A DNA stretch of 64,000 nt from Clostridium sp. 1001271st1 H5. Lineage in GTDB: Bacteria > Bacillota > Clostridia > Lachnospirales > Lachnospiraceae. Each line of letters begins with the position of its first letter. The stretch's first letter is position 1. This document shows positions 34,565 through 42,938 of the stretch, piece after piece. Location of the stretch: positions 1 to 64,000 of the forward strand of contig NZ_SPHO01000027.1 of assembly GCF_005845215.1 (NCBI RefSeq), read 5' to 3'. The position numbers and the translations under genes were made by a program. The notes below the pieces were generated by a model, which saw nothing but the letters and a program-made list of their open reading frames with translations, ran no database searches and was not told the DNA's origin.

Positions 34565-35298
34565 GGGAATTGCTGGAACAGGTAAAGGCCGGCAGTATTA
34601 AGATAGACGATGCAGAGAAGCAGCTTAAGGACCTGCCCTATGAGGATTTGGGGTATGCTAAGCTGGACCACCACAGAAAGCTGCGTTCCGGTTTTGGGGA
34701 AACCGTGTTCTGCCAGGGAAAGCCGGATGCATACCTTTTGGAGATTTTCAGGAAATTTTATGAAAGGGACGGAGAGGTCCTGGGAACCAGGGCATCTGCG
34801 GAGCAGGCGGAGCTGGTCAGAGCGGCAGTGCCAGAGGCAGTGTATGACCCCATATCCCGGATTCTGAAGGTGGAGAAGCCGGGAAAGGAACGAAGGGGCT
34901 ATGTGGCGGTGTGTACCGGAGGTACGGCGGACATACCGGTTGCCGAGGAAGCGGCCCAGACCGCCGAATACTTCGGCTGCAGGGTAGAGAGGATATTTGA
35001 TGTGGGAGTTGCCGGAATCCACAGGCTCCTGGCCCAAAGGGAGCGCTTTGATAAGGCCAACTGTATCGTGGCAGCGGCGGGGATGGAGGGGGCGCTGGGC
35101 ACGGTGATTGCCGGCCTGGTGGAGTGCCCTGTGGTGGCAGTTCCAACCTCTGTGGGATATGGAGCCAGTTTCCACGGATTATCCGCATTGCTTACAATGC
35201 TTAATTCCTGTGCCAACGGGATTTCAGTGGTTAATATTGACAATGGATACGGGGCCGGCTATCTGGCGACCCAAATAAACAGAATGGCGGTGAGATAA
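34555..35298 (+). CDS. larB: nickel-pincer cofactor biosynthesis protein LarB
   Basis: The 247-residue protein has an N-terminal ~100-residue part (LDHHRKLRSGFGETVFC) and a PurE-like C-terminal domain with CTGGTADIPVAEEAA and GMEGALGTVIAGL, then VPTSVGYGASF. LarB carboxylates the pyridinium ring of nicotinic acid adenine dinucleotide and releases AMP in the first step of nickel-pincer nucleotide synthesis. The start is inside the preceding ATPase gene, and larC begins one base after its stop. Confidence 0.95.
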   Translation: MDVRELLEQVKAGSIKIDDAEKQLKDLPYEDLGYAKLDHHRKLRSGFGETVFCQGKPDAYLLEIFRKFYERDGEVLGTRASAEQAELVRAAVPEAVYDPISRILKVEKPGKERRGYVAVCTGGTADIPVAEEAAQTAEYFGCRVERIFDVGVAGIHRLLAQRERFDKANCIVAAAGMEGALGTVIAGLVECPVVAVPTSVGYGASFHGLSALLTMLNSCANGISVVNIDNGYGAGYLATQINRMAVR

Positions 35299-35299
35299 G

Positions 35300-36601
35300 A
35301 TGGGAAAGATTTTATATTTGGAGTGTAATTCCGGTATCAGCGGGGATATGACAGTGGGGGCCCTGCTTGATTTGGGGGCGGACAGGCAGGTTCTGGAGCA
35401 TGCGCTGGAAAGCCTGGGCGTGAATGGATATCATCTTCACTTTGGCCGGAAGGTTGTGTGCGGTCTGGATGCCTTTGATTTTGATGTGCATTTGGAGGAG
35501 GATGGGCATGAGCATGTTCACGGCGGGGAGCATGAGCACAGCCATGAGCATGTTCACGATGGGGGGCATGAGCACAGCCATGAGCATGTTCACGATGGGG
35601 AGCATGAGCACAGCCATCACCATCCGCACATACACCGGAACCTTCACGATATTTACCATATCATAGACCATCTGGATTCCAATGAGAGGGTGAAGGAGAT
35701 GGCCAGGAATATGTTCCGCATTGTGGCGGAGGCGGAATCCAAGGCTCATGGGCTTCCCATTGAGCAGGTTCATTTCCACGAAGTGGGCGCCATTGATTCC
35801 ATTGTGGATATCATCAGCGTGGCAGTCTGCATTGACAATCTGGGCGTGGAGGATGTGGTGGTTTCTGCATTGTCGGAAGGTCATGGCCATGTCCATTGCC
35901 AGCACGGCGTGCTGCCGGTTCCTGTTCCGGCTACAGCCAATATTGCATCATCCTATGGACTGGAGCTGCATTTTACAGACAATGACGGGGAGATGGTCAC
36001 CCCTACCGGGGCAGCGGTTGCCGCAGCACTGCGGACAAAGGACCGGCTTCCTGCTTCCTGCCGTCTGCTTAAGATAGGAATGGGCGCCGGGAACAAGGTG
36101 TTTAAACAGGCAAATGTACTTCGGGCCATGCTGCTTGAGACTTCACAGGATGAGAACCGTACCATGTGGGTACTGGAGACAAACCTGGATGACTGTACAG
36201 GGGAGATACTGGGACTTGCCATGGAGATGCTTCTTGATGCAGGGGCTGCGGATGTGTGGTATACCCCCATCTATATGAAGAAAAACCGTCCTGCCTATAT
36301 GCTGTCCGTGCTCTGCGGGGAATCGTCCGTAGAGGCCATGGAAGAAATCATTCTGACCCAGACCACTACCATTGGAATACGCCGGTATCAGGTGGAAAGA
36401 ACCATCCTTGGGCGGAATGAAATCCAGGTGGAAACCGGTTACGGGCCGGCGGATGTGAAGGTGTGTACTTATAAAGGCAGAACATTCTTTTATCCGGAGT
36501 ATGAAAGCATCCGGCGGATTTGCAGGGAACAGGGCGTGGATTTTCAAACCGCATACCATGAAGTCCGTATGAAGGCAGAGGAAAGCCGGCAGGAAAAATG
36601 A
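35300..36601 (+). CDS. larC: nickel insertion protein LarC
   Basis: The 433-residue protein is encoded by one continuous ORF, whereas in L. plantarum larC is split and needs a frameshift. It starts with LECNSGISGDM, has QVHFHEVGAIDSIVDI, and the C-terminal domain contains ETNLDDCTGE and TPIYMKKNRPA. LarC is a CTP-dependent nickel insertase in the last step of pincer cofactor synthesis. A very His-rich insert (residues ~70-110, about 19 His) built from 12-residue repeats probably stores or delivers nickel. Confidence 0.95.
   Translation: MGKILYLECNSGISGDMTVGALLDLGADRQVLEHALESLGVNGYHLHFGRKVVCGLDAFDFDVHLEEDGHEHVHGGEHEHSHEHVHDGGHEHSHEHVHDGEHEHSHHHPHIHRNLHDIYHIIDHLDSNERVKEMARNMFRIVAEAESKAHGLPIEQVHFHEVGAIDSIVDIISVAVCIDNLGVEDVVVSALSEGHGHVHCQHGVLPVPVPATANIASSYGLELHFTDNDGEMVTPTGAAVAAALRTKDRLPASCRLLKIGMGAGNKVFKQANVLRAMLLETSQDENRTMWVLETNLDDCTGEILGLAMEMLLDAGAADVWYTPIYMKKNRPAYMLSVLCGESSVEAMEEIILTQTTTIGIRRYQVERTILGRNEIQVETGYGPADVKVCTYKGRTFFYPEYESIRRICREQGVDFQTAYHEVRMKAEESRQEK
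35531..35638 (+). repeat. 36-bp in-frame tandem repeat in larC
   Basis: Copies of a 36-bp unit start at 35531, 35567 and 35603 (third partial), preceded by a partial copy. The unit encodes HEHSHEHVHDGG or a close variant. Copies differ by only a few bases, so expansion is recent and copy number may vary between strains. Confidence 0.9.
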
Positions 36602-36630
36602 TAAGGATGATATCAGATTAGGAGATTCGT

Positions 36631-37500
36631 ATGAATATGGAAAACAACACTGACAGCGATGCAGCCTTATTCCCGCACCATTTGAGAAAGCAGCTGGAGG
36701 CCAGAATGGAACAGCTGGCCAGGGAGGATATCTGCCTGGCATTTTCCGGCGGCGTGGATTCCAGCCTGCTTTTAAAGGCAGCTGCAGACGCAGCAGCCCA
36801 TACAGGAAGCAGGGTGTATGCCGTGACCTTTGACAGCCGGCTGCATCCTTCCTGCGACCTGGAGATTGCCAGACGTGTGGCCGGAGAGCTGGGAGGAATC
36901 CATGAAGTCATAACCGTGGATGAGCTGGAGCAGGAAGCAATTAAAAATAATCCGGTGAACCGCTGTTACCTGTGCAAGCGCCATCTTTTCCTGAAACTGA
37001 CAGAGCTGGCAGAGGCAAGGGGTATCCGCCATATCCTGGACGGCACCAATGAGGACGATATGCATGTATACCGTCCCGGAATCCGGGCATTGAAGGAACT
37101 GGGGATTTTAAGCCCGCTGGCAGAGCTGCACATAACCAAGGCCCAGGTAAAGGCCATGGCATCGGAGTACGGCATATCGGTGGCGTCCCGGCCGTCCACT
37201 CCCTGCATGGCCACCCGCCTGCCCTACGGCGCTTTGCTGGATTATGAGGTGCTGGAACGAATCGGAGAGGGGGAGTCCTATGTCAGGACCATTATTCCCG
37301 GCAATGTACGGCTCAGGCTTCACGGAGATATTGTGCGCCTGGAACTGGACACAGAGGCCTTTGGAGTATTCATGGAACGGCGGGAGGAAATCGTCAGCCG
37401 TCTGAAGGAGATGGGCTTTGTATATATTACCCTGGATGCAGAAGGGTTCCGCTCCGGGAGCATGGACACGGGGGTGAATGAGGGACGGATGAAGGACTGA
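36631..37500 (+). CDS. larE: ATP-dependent sacrificial sulfur transferase LarE
   Basis: The 289-residue PP-loop ATP pyrophosphatase has SGGVDSS (39-45) and the LarE core NRCYLCK (Cys113, Cys116) and RPSTPCMATRLPYG (Cys193). LarE adds the two sulfurs of the pincer nucleotide. The L. plantarum enzyme sacrifices a single cysteine (Cys176), which Cys193 probably matches; some relatives instead use an iron-sulfur cluster on three cysteines, and the extra cysteines here leave that open. It is the last gene of the operon, before a strong hairpin. Confidence 0.94.
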   Translation: MNMENNTDSDAALFPHHLRKQLEARMEQLAREDICLAFSGGVDSSLLLKAAADAAAHTGSRVYAVTFDSRLHPSCDLEIARRVAGELGGIHEVITVDELEQEAIKNNPVNRCYLCKRHLFLKLTELAEARGIRHILDGTNEDDMHVYRPGIRALKELGILSPLAELHITKAQVKAMASEYGISVASRPSTPCMATRLPYGALLDYEVLERIGEGESYVRTIIPGNVRLRLHGDIVRLELDTEAFGVFMERREEIVSRLKEMGFVYITLDAEGFRSGSMDTGVNEGRMKD

Positions 37501-37686
37501 TGGAGGGCTGTGTGAGGCCGGGAAAAGTGAGGCCGGGAAAAAAACCAGGAAATGTGTGCCTGGGAAGAACCCGCAGGAAATCCGGGCATTTAAAATCCGG
37601 CCAGAACTAAAACATTATCAGTAATTGGGATATATTTTGCCTGAAAAACTCCAAAAGGATTATAAACATTTTCATTCTTTCTGTTT

Positions 37687-37724
37687 CGCCTGTATTATCT
37701 ATATATAGATAATACAGGCGTTTT
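37687..37724. terminator. terminator after larE (34-nt perfect palindrome)
   Basis: A perfect 34-nt palindrome spans 37687-37720, with a stem starting CGCCTGTATTATC, and is followed by TTTT. It ends the nik/lar operon. The rest of 37501-37893 holds a short direct repeat (GTGAGGCCGGGAAAA twice near 37510) and AT-rich upstream sequence of the phosphate transporter gene. Confidence 0.75.
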
Positions 37725-37893
37725 CCACTTTATCCCATATTGTTTCTATTATCCAAAAACGAATATTTTCCTCTGTTTCTTAACGAAATTGAACTTTACT
37801 ACCATAAAAAACCGTGTTAGAATTAAAATCGTGAGTTTGTAAATTTTACGTAAAGATAAAGTAAATAATTAAGAGAGTAGGTAAAAAAGAATT

Positions 37894-38952
37894 ATGGACA
37901 TGTCGTTTTCCTTTTTCCTGCGGCAGCTGGTGACAAATCCGGCCCTGTTGATCACAGTCCTTCTGACCCTTGGGGTTATCTGTGTCAATGGCATCACGGA
38001 CGCGCCAAATGCCATTGCCACCTGCGTGTCAACCAGGTCACTGGATGTGAACCTGGCCATTGTCATGGCGGCAGTCTGCAACTGCGCAGGAGTGGTTGTG
38101 ATGACCATGGTAAATTCCACAGTCGCCATGACCATTACCAATATGGTCAACTTCGGAGATGATACCTCCATTGCACTGGTGGCACTGTGCGCCGCACTGT
38201 TTTCCATTGTGGTGTGGTCGTCCTTTGCCGTATCCATTGGCTGTCCTACCAGTGAGAGCCATGCGCTGATAGCAGGACTTACAGGTGCTGCCGTGGCCAT
38301 CCGGGGCGGATTTTCAGCCATCAATACCGCAGAGTGGATGAAGGTAGTTTACGGCCTGGTTTTTTCTGTTGTACTGGGATTTTTAAGCGGTTACCTTTCC
38401 TGTAAGCTGGTGGCCTGGACCTGCCGGGACATGGACCGCAGGAAGACCACCGGATTTTTCCGGTACGCCCAGATTGGCGGGGCCGCTGCCATGGCATTTA
38501 TGCACGGCGCCCAGGACGGACAGAAATTTATGGGCGTTATGCTGTTAGGCATCTGTATGGTCAACGGGTCCAGCAATACCCAGGGAGTACAGTTCCCGCT
38601 GTGGATGCTGCTGCTTGGGTCGGCGGCCATGGCGCTGGGAACATCTATCGGAGGAAAGAAAATCATCAAATCCGTGGGCATGGACATGGTACGCCTGGAA
38701 AAATACCAGGGCTTTTCCGCGGATATGGCGGGAGCTGCCTGTCTTCTCGGTTTTTCCATTTTCGGCATTCCTGTCAGTACCACACATACTAAAACCACGG
38801 CCATCATGGGCGTGGGAGCTGTGAAACGCCTGTCGGCCATTAACTTCAGTGTGGTCAAGGATATGGTGATGACCTGGGTCATGACCTTTCCCGGCTGCGG
38901 TATTATTGGATTTCTGATAGCGAAGCTGTTTATGATGTTGTTCCATGGATAA
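37894..38952 (+). CDS. inorganic phosphate transporter, PiT family
   Basis: The 352-residue membrane protein has ~10 helices and the two inverted PiT signatures, GITDAPNAIAT near the N-terminus and HGAQDGQKFMG after the midpoint. PiT proteins are ion-coupled, low-affinity phosphate (or metal-phosphate) transporters. It is paired with a DUF47 protein 17 bp downstream, the usual partner in this family. Confidence 0.92.
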   Translation: MDMSFSFFLRQLVTNPALLITVLLTLGVICVNGITDAPNAIATCVSTRSLDVNLAIVMAAVCNCAGVVVMTMVNSTVAMTITNMVNFGDDTSIALVALCAALFSIVVWSSFAVSIGCPTSESHALIAGLTGAAVAIRGGFSAINTAEWMKVVYGLVFSVVLGFLSGYLSCKLVAWTCRDMDRRKTTGFFRYAQIGGAAAMAFMHGAQDGQKFMGVMLLGICMVNGSSNTQGVQFPLWMLLLGSAAMALGTSIGGKKIIKSVGMDMVRLEKYQGFSADMAGAACLLGFSIFGIPVSTTHTKTTAIMGVGAVKRLSAINFSVVKDMVMTWVMTFPGCGIIGFLIAKLFMMLFHG

Positions 38953-38969
38953 GTAAAGGAGAAGATAAG

Positions 38970-39593
38970 ATGTCTAAGAAAAGTGATAGTTACTATTTTC
39001 AGAATTTCATCGAGTGTGTGGAGTGCGGATGTCAGGCAGCTAAAATGCTGGAGGACAATCTGAACCATTTTGATACAGGACTTTTGCAGGACAAGCTGGA
39101 CGAGCTGCATCGGATTGAGCATGATGCGGATAAGAAAAAGCATGAGATGATGGCTGTGCTGGTCAAGGCATTCATCACTCCCATTGAGCGGGAGGATATC
39201 ATCCTTTTGAGCCAGAGTATTGATGAGGTGACGGATAAGATTGAGGATGTGCTGATTCGTATCTACATCAACAATGTCCAGAAAATCCGCCCGGAGGCCC
39301 TTGCCTTTATCAAGGTCATCATCCGTTGCTGCCAGGCCCTTAAGGAGGTTATGGAGGAGTTTGCGGACTTCAGAAAATCCAAAACCCTTCACGGCCTGAT
39401 TATTGAGATTAATGCCCTGGAAGAAGAGGGCGACCGGTTATTCATTGACTCCATGCGCAGGCTTCACGCCGAGGTGACAGACCCTATTGAAATCATTGCC
39501 TGGAGGGAGATTTACGCCTACCTGGAGAAATGCTGCGATGCCTGTGAGCATGTGGCCGATGTGGTGGAAAGCGTTATTATGAAGAATACCTGA
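38970..39593 (+). CDS. DUF47 / PhoU-like phosphate transport accessory protein
   Basis: The 207-residue all-helical protein is of the UPF0111/DUF47 family. It has acidic metal-binding stretches (IEHDADKKKHEM, INALEEEGDRLF) repeated in PhoU style. It is thought to regulate the adjacent PiT transporter. AAGGAGAAG precedes the ATG. Confidence 0.9.
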   Translation: MSKKSDSYYFQNFIECVECGCQAAKMLEDNLNHFDTGLLQDKLDELHRIEHDADKKKHEMMAVLVKAFITPIEREDIILLSQSIDEVTDKIEDVLIRIYINNVQKIRPEALAFIKVIIRCCQALKEVMEEFADFRKSKTLHGLIIEINALEEEGDRLFIDSMRRLHAEVTDPIEIIAWREIYAYLEKCCDACEHVADVVESVIMKNT

Positions 39594-39652
39594 TGTCCGG
39601 CAGAGCCTGAACAGCCTGCAGGCGGATATGGAAGAATACATAAAAAAGAGAG

Positions 39653-39688
39653 AAGGCATCGTTCCCGGGTGATGGGAAACGATGCCTT
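39653..39688. terminator. shared terminator between convergent genes
   Basis: Stem AAGGCATCGTTCCC (39653-39666) with GGGAAACGATGCCTT (39674-39688). On the minus strand it is followed by TCTCTCTTTTTT, a good terminator for the serine-hydrolase gene. On the plus strand only ATTTATT follows. Confidence 0.75.
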
Positions 39689-39709
39689 ATTTATTGGACG
39701 GTTTTCAGA

Positions 39710-41233
39710 TTAATAGATGCTGCCTCCTATATGTACCAGCTGTTCCAGAAGGGCCTGCATCCTGGGAACCGCCGGATGGTTTTCCAGGCCATATTCCCCA
39801 AAGACCGAGTCCAGGCGGGGGAAGGCCAGCCATGTGCTGCCGGCTTCATCCTCCCAAACGGAAATGCGCAGGGGCAGTTCCAGGGATACGCTCTGGTCTG
39901 CTGCCATGAGTCCGGTGCCTACCTGGGGAGAACCGAATACAAGTACGGTGGTCGGGCGGAGAGAAAGTCCGGCATCAGCAGCATTCTGTCCATGGTCAAA
40001 TTTGGCGAATACCGGGATGTTCCGTTCCTTAAGGGCTGTTTCCAGGCGGGATACTGTTTCCGCCGCAGAGAACTGGCCTTCCAGGAGGAAGAGACGGTTG
40101 TCGTCGTATCCGGTGGACAGAAGGTCGCCGTAGGCGCCTGCTATCCGGCGGCCCAGATTGGTGAAATCCACACCTTCCTTATTGCACATAAGGGTGACGC
40201 AGACCAGCTCGGCGGCATCGGTAAAGCGGCTCAGGAAGGATGAGTAGCCATTGACAGATCCTTTTATATCCATGAGTCCCCGGTGATGGTAAAACTGCCA
40301 TCCGGCTGCGGCCGGAACTGTTTTTCCATCAGGAAGATTCCATGGTGCGTAGATGAGGGCGCGGTTTTCCGGCTTATGAATCAGGACAGAGCCTGCCAGG
40401 CCGATGTCCCAGAAGGAGATATCCTGGGCAGAGGCCCATATGTCGGAAAAGCCCCGCAGCGCCGTGGATTCCGCTGCCGGTATGGGAGAGCCGCTGCTGT
40501 CATAGGATACGGCAGGTTCCGTGGGATTGATATAGAGCCTGTCCTTTTTAAATAATTGATGGATGTTGTCTGTCTGGGAAATGTCCTCATAATGGAAACA
40601 GCCCAAATCCTCTTTAAAACCCGTGTGTGCAAGGCCCAGGAACTCAATCTGACGGCTGGTCACGAAATCATGGTAGCTCTGACCGCTGACCCGTTCCACG
40701 ATTTCCGTCAGCAGCAGGAAGTTGGTCGCACTCTGTTCCACATCTGTGCCCGGGATAAAATGCAGGGATTCTCCGGCAGCCAGCCGGGTCAGGGCCTCAA
40801 AGGTCCATGGGGTGTCTGGTCTGAACCCTGGAGCGCGGCGGTAGTCCGGCAGTCCCGATGCATGGCGAAGGAGATGAAGAAGGGTGACATTCCTCCAGGT
40901 CTCCGGCAGCTCCAGTATGTAGGCAGAAGCTTCACTGTTTACATCCAGTCCGCCGTCCTCATGAAGCTGCATGATTGCCACGGCTGCAAATGCCTGGGAT
41001 ATAGGGCCGGCCGGCCACATGGTGTTGGGGGAAGCCAGACGCCTCCTCCGGCTGTCTGAATAGCCATACCCGGCTACCCTTGGTATGTAGGGGGCCTGTA
41101 CAATGGCTAAGGTAAGCCCGTCAATTTTTTCCTTCTCCATAAAGCTCCATATCATCTGGTCAACGGTATGACCCAGATAGGAGATATCAGGGTTACCTCT
41201 CATTTTCATGGATGTGTGTTCGCGGGTTTTCAT
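39710..41233 (-). CDS. beta-lactamase-like serine hydrolase fold fused to DUF302, probably catalytically inactive
   Basis: The 507-residue protein has an N-terminal class C beta-lactamase/penicillin-binding fold (~20-370) and a C-terminal DUF302 domain (~395-490). The catalytic SxxK reads S79-Q-A-F82 and the YxN motif reads Q167-S-A169, so the lysine and tyrosine needed for acylation are missing. An HRG remains at the third motif. No signal peptide or membrane helix is seen, so it may be cytoplasmic. The start at 41233 follows AGGAAAGGAG; an upstream start would add 21 residues. The role is unknown, perhaps ligand sensing or binding. Confidence 0.8.
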   Translation of the reverse strand: MKTREHTSMKMRGNPDISYLGHTVDQMIWSFMEKEKIDGLTLAIVQAPYIPRVAGYGYSDSRRRRLASPNTMWPAGPISQAFAAVAIMQLHEDGGLDVNSEASAYILELPETWRNVTLLHLLRHASGLPDYRRAPGFRPDTPWTFEALTRLAAGESLHFIPGTDVEQSATNFLLLTEIVERVSGQSYHDFVTSRQIEFLGLAHTGFKEDLGCFHYEDISQTDNIHQLFKKDRLYINPTEPAVSYDSSGSPIPAAESTALRGFSDIWASAQDISFWDIGLAGSVLIHKPENRALIYAPWNLPDGKTVPAAAGWQFYHHRGLMDIKGSVNGYSSFLSRFTDAAELVCVTLMCNKEGVDFTNLGRRIAGAYGDLLSTGYDDNRLFLLEGQFSAAETVSRLETALKERNIPVFAKFDHGQNAADAGLSLRPTTVLVFGSPQVGTGLMAADQSVSLELPLRISVWEDEAGSTWLAFPRLDSVFGEYGLENHPAVPRMQALLEQLVHIGGSIY

Positions 41234-41274
41234 AATTTGGCTCCTTTCCTGATTCTGCTGACAATCCGGCGTTA

Positions 41275-41368
41275 ACTGTAATCGCAAAAAATACATTTCA
41301 TACTGTAACTATAATACTTACAGATTGATTTGTCAAGGTATTATCCGGAAGTATTTAATCTTTACAGT
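41275..41368. promoter_or_regulatory. repeated ACTGTAA half-sites (candidate operators)
   Basis: ACTGTAA occurs at 41275 and 41302, and TTACAG(T) at 41318 and 41362. Two of them form the inverted repeat CTGTAA-N9-TTACAG (41303-41323) lying over the -10 of the minus-strand promoter. The regulator is unknown. Confidence 0.4.
41308..41336 (-). promoter_or_regulatory. promoter of the serine-hydrolase/DUF302 gene
   Basis: Minus strand TTGACA (41331-41336), 17 bp, TATAGT (41308-41313): a near-consensus sigma-A promoter about 75 bp before the start codon. Confidence 0.7.
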
Positions 41369-41391
41369 TTAATTACGGTTTGAACACACAG

Positions 41392-41420
41392 TTGCATAAA
41401 AATAGAGAATGAATTATAAT
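41392..41420 (+). promoter_or_regulatory. promoter of the cell-wall-binding protein gene
   Basis: TTGCAT (41392-41397), 17 bp, TATAAT (41415-41420), 70 bp before the ATG. Confidence 0.65.
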
Positions 41421-41490
41421 GTAACAAGTGCAGGATGAATCATATCTGTCTGTGATAAGGCAGCTAAGGGAGAATGAAAGGAGATTCAGT

Positions 41491-42306
41491 ATGAAGAAAC
41501 GTTTGGCAGTTACATTAGCGGCATTGGCCCTGAGTGTGGTTATGTCAGTTCCGGCTTATGCAGGTACATGGAAATATGTGAACGACCAGTGGAAATATCA
41601 GAGAGGCGCCAATAAGTTTGCCTACAAGGAGTGGATTCAGGATAACGGTAACTGGTACTATATGGACAATAACGGCGTCATGACCACGGGCTGGCAGCAG
41701 ATTGAGGGACAGTGGTATTACATGGACCAGGCCGGAGTTATGCAGAAGGGATGGTTTAAGGATAATGATAAATGGTATTTCCTCCTTCCCAACGGAGCCA
41801 TGTCCACGAACACAGTGATTGACGGACGCCAGATTGGCCCGGACGGTGTATGGATTGCAGCGGAGGGAGAGGCGGAACCAGCCAACATAACAGACCTGTC
41901 CACGCCATATCTGGTCCAGAACCTGTTGGACGGACTTTCCACCAAGGGATACAATATTATTACCTCGGGCAAGACATCCACAGGGGAGCGCTGGAACAAT
42001 GCCATCCGTCTGAAGGGAAAAGGAAGTTACGTGAAGTATGCTGCCAATGGACAGTACCGGCTCTTATCCGGTGTCATAGCCCCTTCTTCCCAGTTCAGCA
42101 GCGGAATCATGGCTAAGGTGACTGTATATGGTGACAATGATACCGTACTTTATACATCACAGGATATCCATTACAATGAAAAGCTGATGTATTTCGGCGT
42201 GGATGTGACCGGACAGAATGAGGTCCGCGTGGAGGTTTCCCTGGTTACGGACAATGAGTGGGATGAACCCATCATACTGATGGATGGACTGTCGCTGTAT
42301 AAGTAG
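41491..42306 (+). CDS. secreted cell-wall-binding repeat protein with NPCBM-like domain
   Basis: The 271-residue exported protein has a signal peptide (~1-26, cut after AYA). Three choline-binding-type repeats follow (~35-115, with NWYYMDNNG, QWYYMDQAG and KWYFLLPNG), then a C-terminal domain (~140-270) of NPCBM type with YVKYAANGQYRLLSGVIA. The repeats usually anchor proteins to cell-wall polymers, while NPCBM domains bind carbohydrate. No enzyme domain is present. The start follows AAAGGAG. Confidence 0.85.
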   Translation: MKKRLAVTLAALALSVVMSVPAYAGTWKYVNDQWKYQRGANKFAYKEWIQDNGNWYYMDNNGVMTTGWQQIEGQWYYMDQAGVMQKGWFKDNDKWYFLLPNGAMSTNTVIDGRQIGPDGVWIAAEGEAEPANITDLSTPYLVQNLLDGLSTKGYNIITSGKTSTGERWNNAIRLKGKGSYVKYAANGQYRLLSGVIAPSSQFSSGIMAKVTVYGDNDTVLYTSQDIHYNEKLMYFGVDVTGQNEVRVEVSLVTDNEWDEPIILMDGLSLYK

Positions 42307-42368
42307 GCAGGATAAAGATGTCCGGGAAACGGAAAACGGACGAAGCAAATATAAATGAATCATAAGAT

Positions 42369-42417
42369 AACAGGCTGAGGGCCCCGCCTTTTTTTGCGCA
42401 GGGTGACTCAGCCTGTT
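42369..42417 (+). terminator. terminator after the cell-wall-binding protein
   Basis: Stem AACAGGCTGAG (42369-42379) with CTCAGCCTGTT (42407-42417), then TATT. The internal loop contains a second T run (TTTTTTT at ~42389). Confidence 0.7.
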
Positions 42418-42594
42418 TATTGGTTCAGGGAACATACCGGGATGTTGGCAGGGGGCGGCAGCAAAGGCAGCATTTGCTGATTCCTTCCTGAGATTCTGGT
42501 CCGGAAGAAATTTCCGGTTATCATCATTACAATATAGGACAGACTTGCCATCACAGGTAAAAAGCATGCCGATATAGCAGATTGAGCTGCGATT

Positions 42595-42610
42595 GGACTG
42601 ATTTTGGTCC
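42595..42610. promoter_or_regulatory. operator copy A (GGACTG...GGTCC)
   Basis: GGACTGATTTTGGTCC, an imperfect palindrome of the same 16-bp type as copies B and C. On the minus strand it directly follows TATAAT-like bases (GATATAATGG). The rest of 42418-42684 shows no gene. Confidence 0.5.
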
Positions 42611-42649
42611 CATTATATCTTTAAAAATGAATAAGATTAAGGATAAAAA

Positions 42650-42665
42650 GGACTGGAACCAGTCC
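42650..42665. promoter_or_regulatory. operator copy B (perfect palindrome)
   Basis: GGACTGGAACCAGTCC, a perfect 16-bp palindrome 20 bp before the XRE regulator's ATG. This is likely autoregulation. Confidence 0.6.
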
Positions 42666-42684
42666 AGATATATGGGGTGGCAGG

Positions 42685-42930
42685 ATGGACGTAATTAAGA
42701 ATGACGGAACTACCAATATAGGGGCTAATATCCGCAGAATCCGGAAGGAAAAAGGGATTGGGCAGACAGAGCTGATTCAGAAGATTGACCTGGTGGAGTG
42801 GGATTTTGATGTGAATCTCACCAGGGAGGCCCTGGTGAAAATAGAGCGGGGCATCCAGCATATCAAGGTGTCGCAGCTAAAGGCCATCAGGGCCATTCTG
42901 GAAACAACCTATGAGGAGCTGTTAAAGTAG
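42685..42930 (+). CDS. small XRE-family HTH regulator
   Basis: The 81-residue protein is almost only a Cro/C1-type helix-turn-helix: NIGANIRRIRKEKGIGQTELIQ, then LTREALVKIERGIQHIKVSQLKAI, ending TTYEELLK. It probably binds the GGACTGG-N2-CCAGTCC palindromes found at 42595, 42650 and 43904. It is followed 8 bp later by a DUF6933-like gene. Confidence 0.85.
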   Translation: MDVIKNDGTTNIGANIRRIRKEKGIGQTELIQKIDLVEWDFDVNLTREALVKIERGIQHIKVSQLKAIRAILETTYEELLK

Positions 42931-42938
42931 GAGGTTAT

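Noticed and set aside
35531..35638. 36-bp repeat unit, a typical CRISPR repeat length
   Set aside because: The units are contiguous, in frame, and encode a histidine repeat within larC; there are no spacers or cas genes.
41498..41507. AAACGTTTGG, similar to the LacI operator
   Set aside because: It lies inside the signal-peptide codons of the cell-wall-binding protein and lacks the outer C of the palindrome. Chance is likely.
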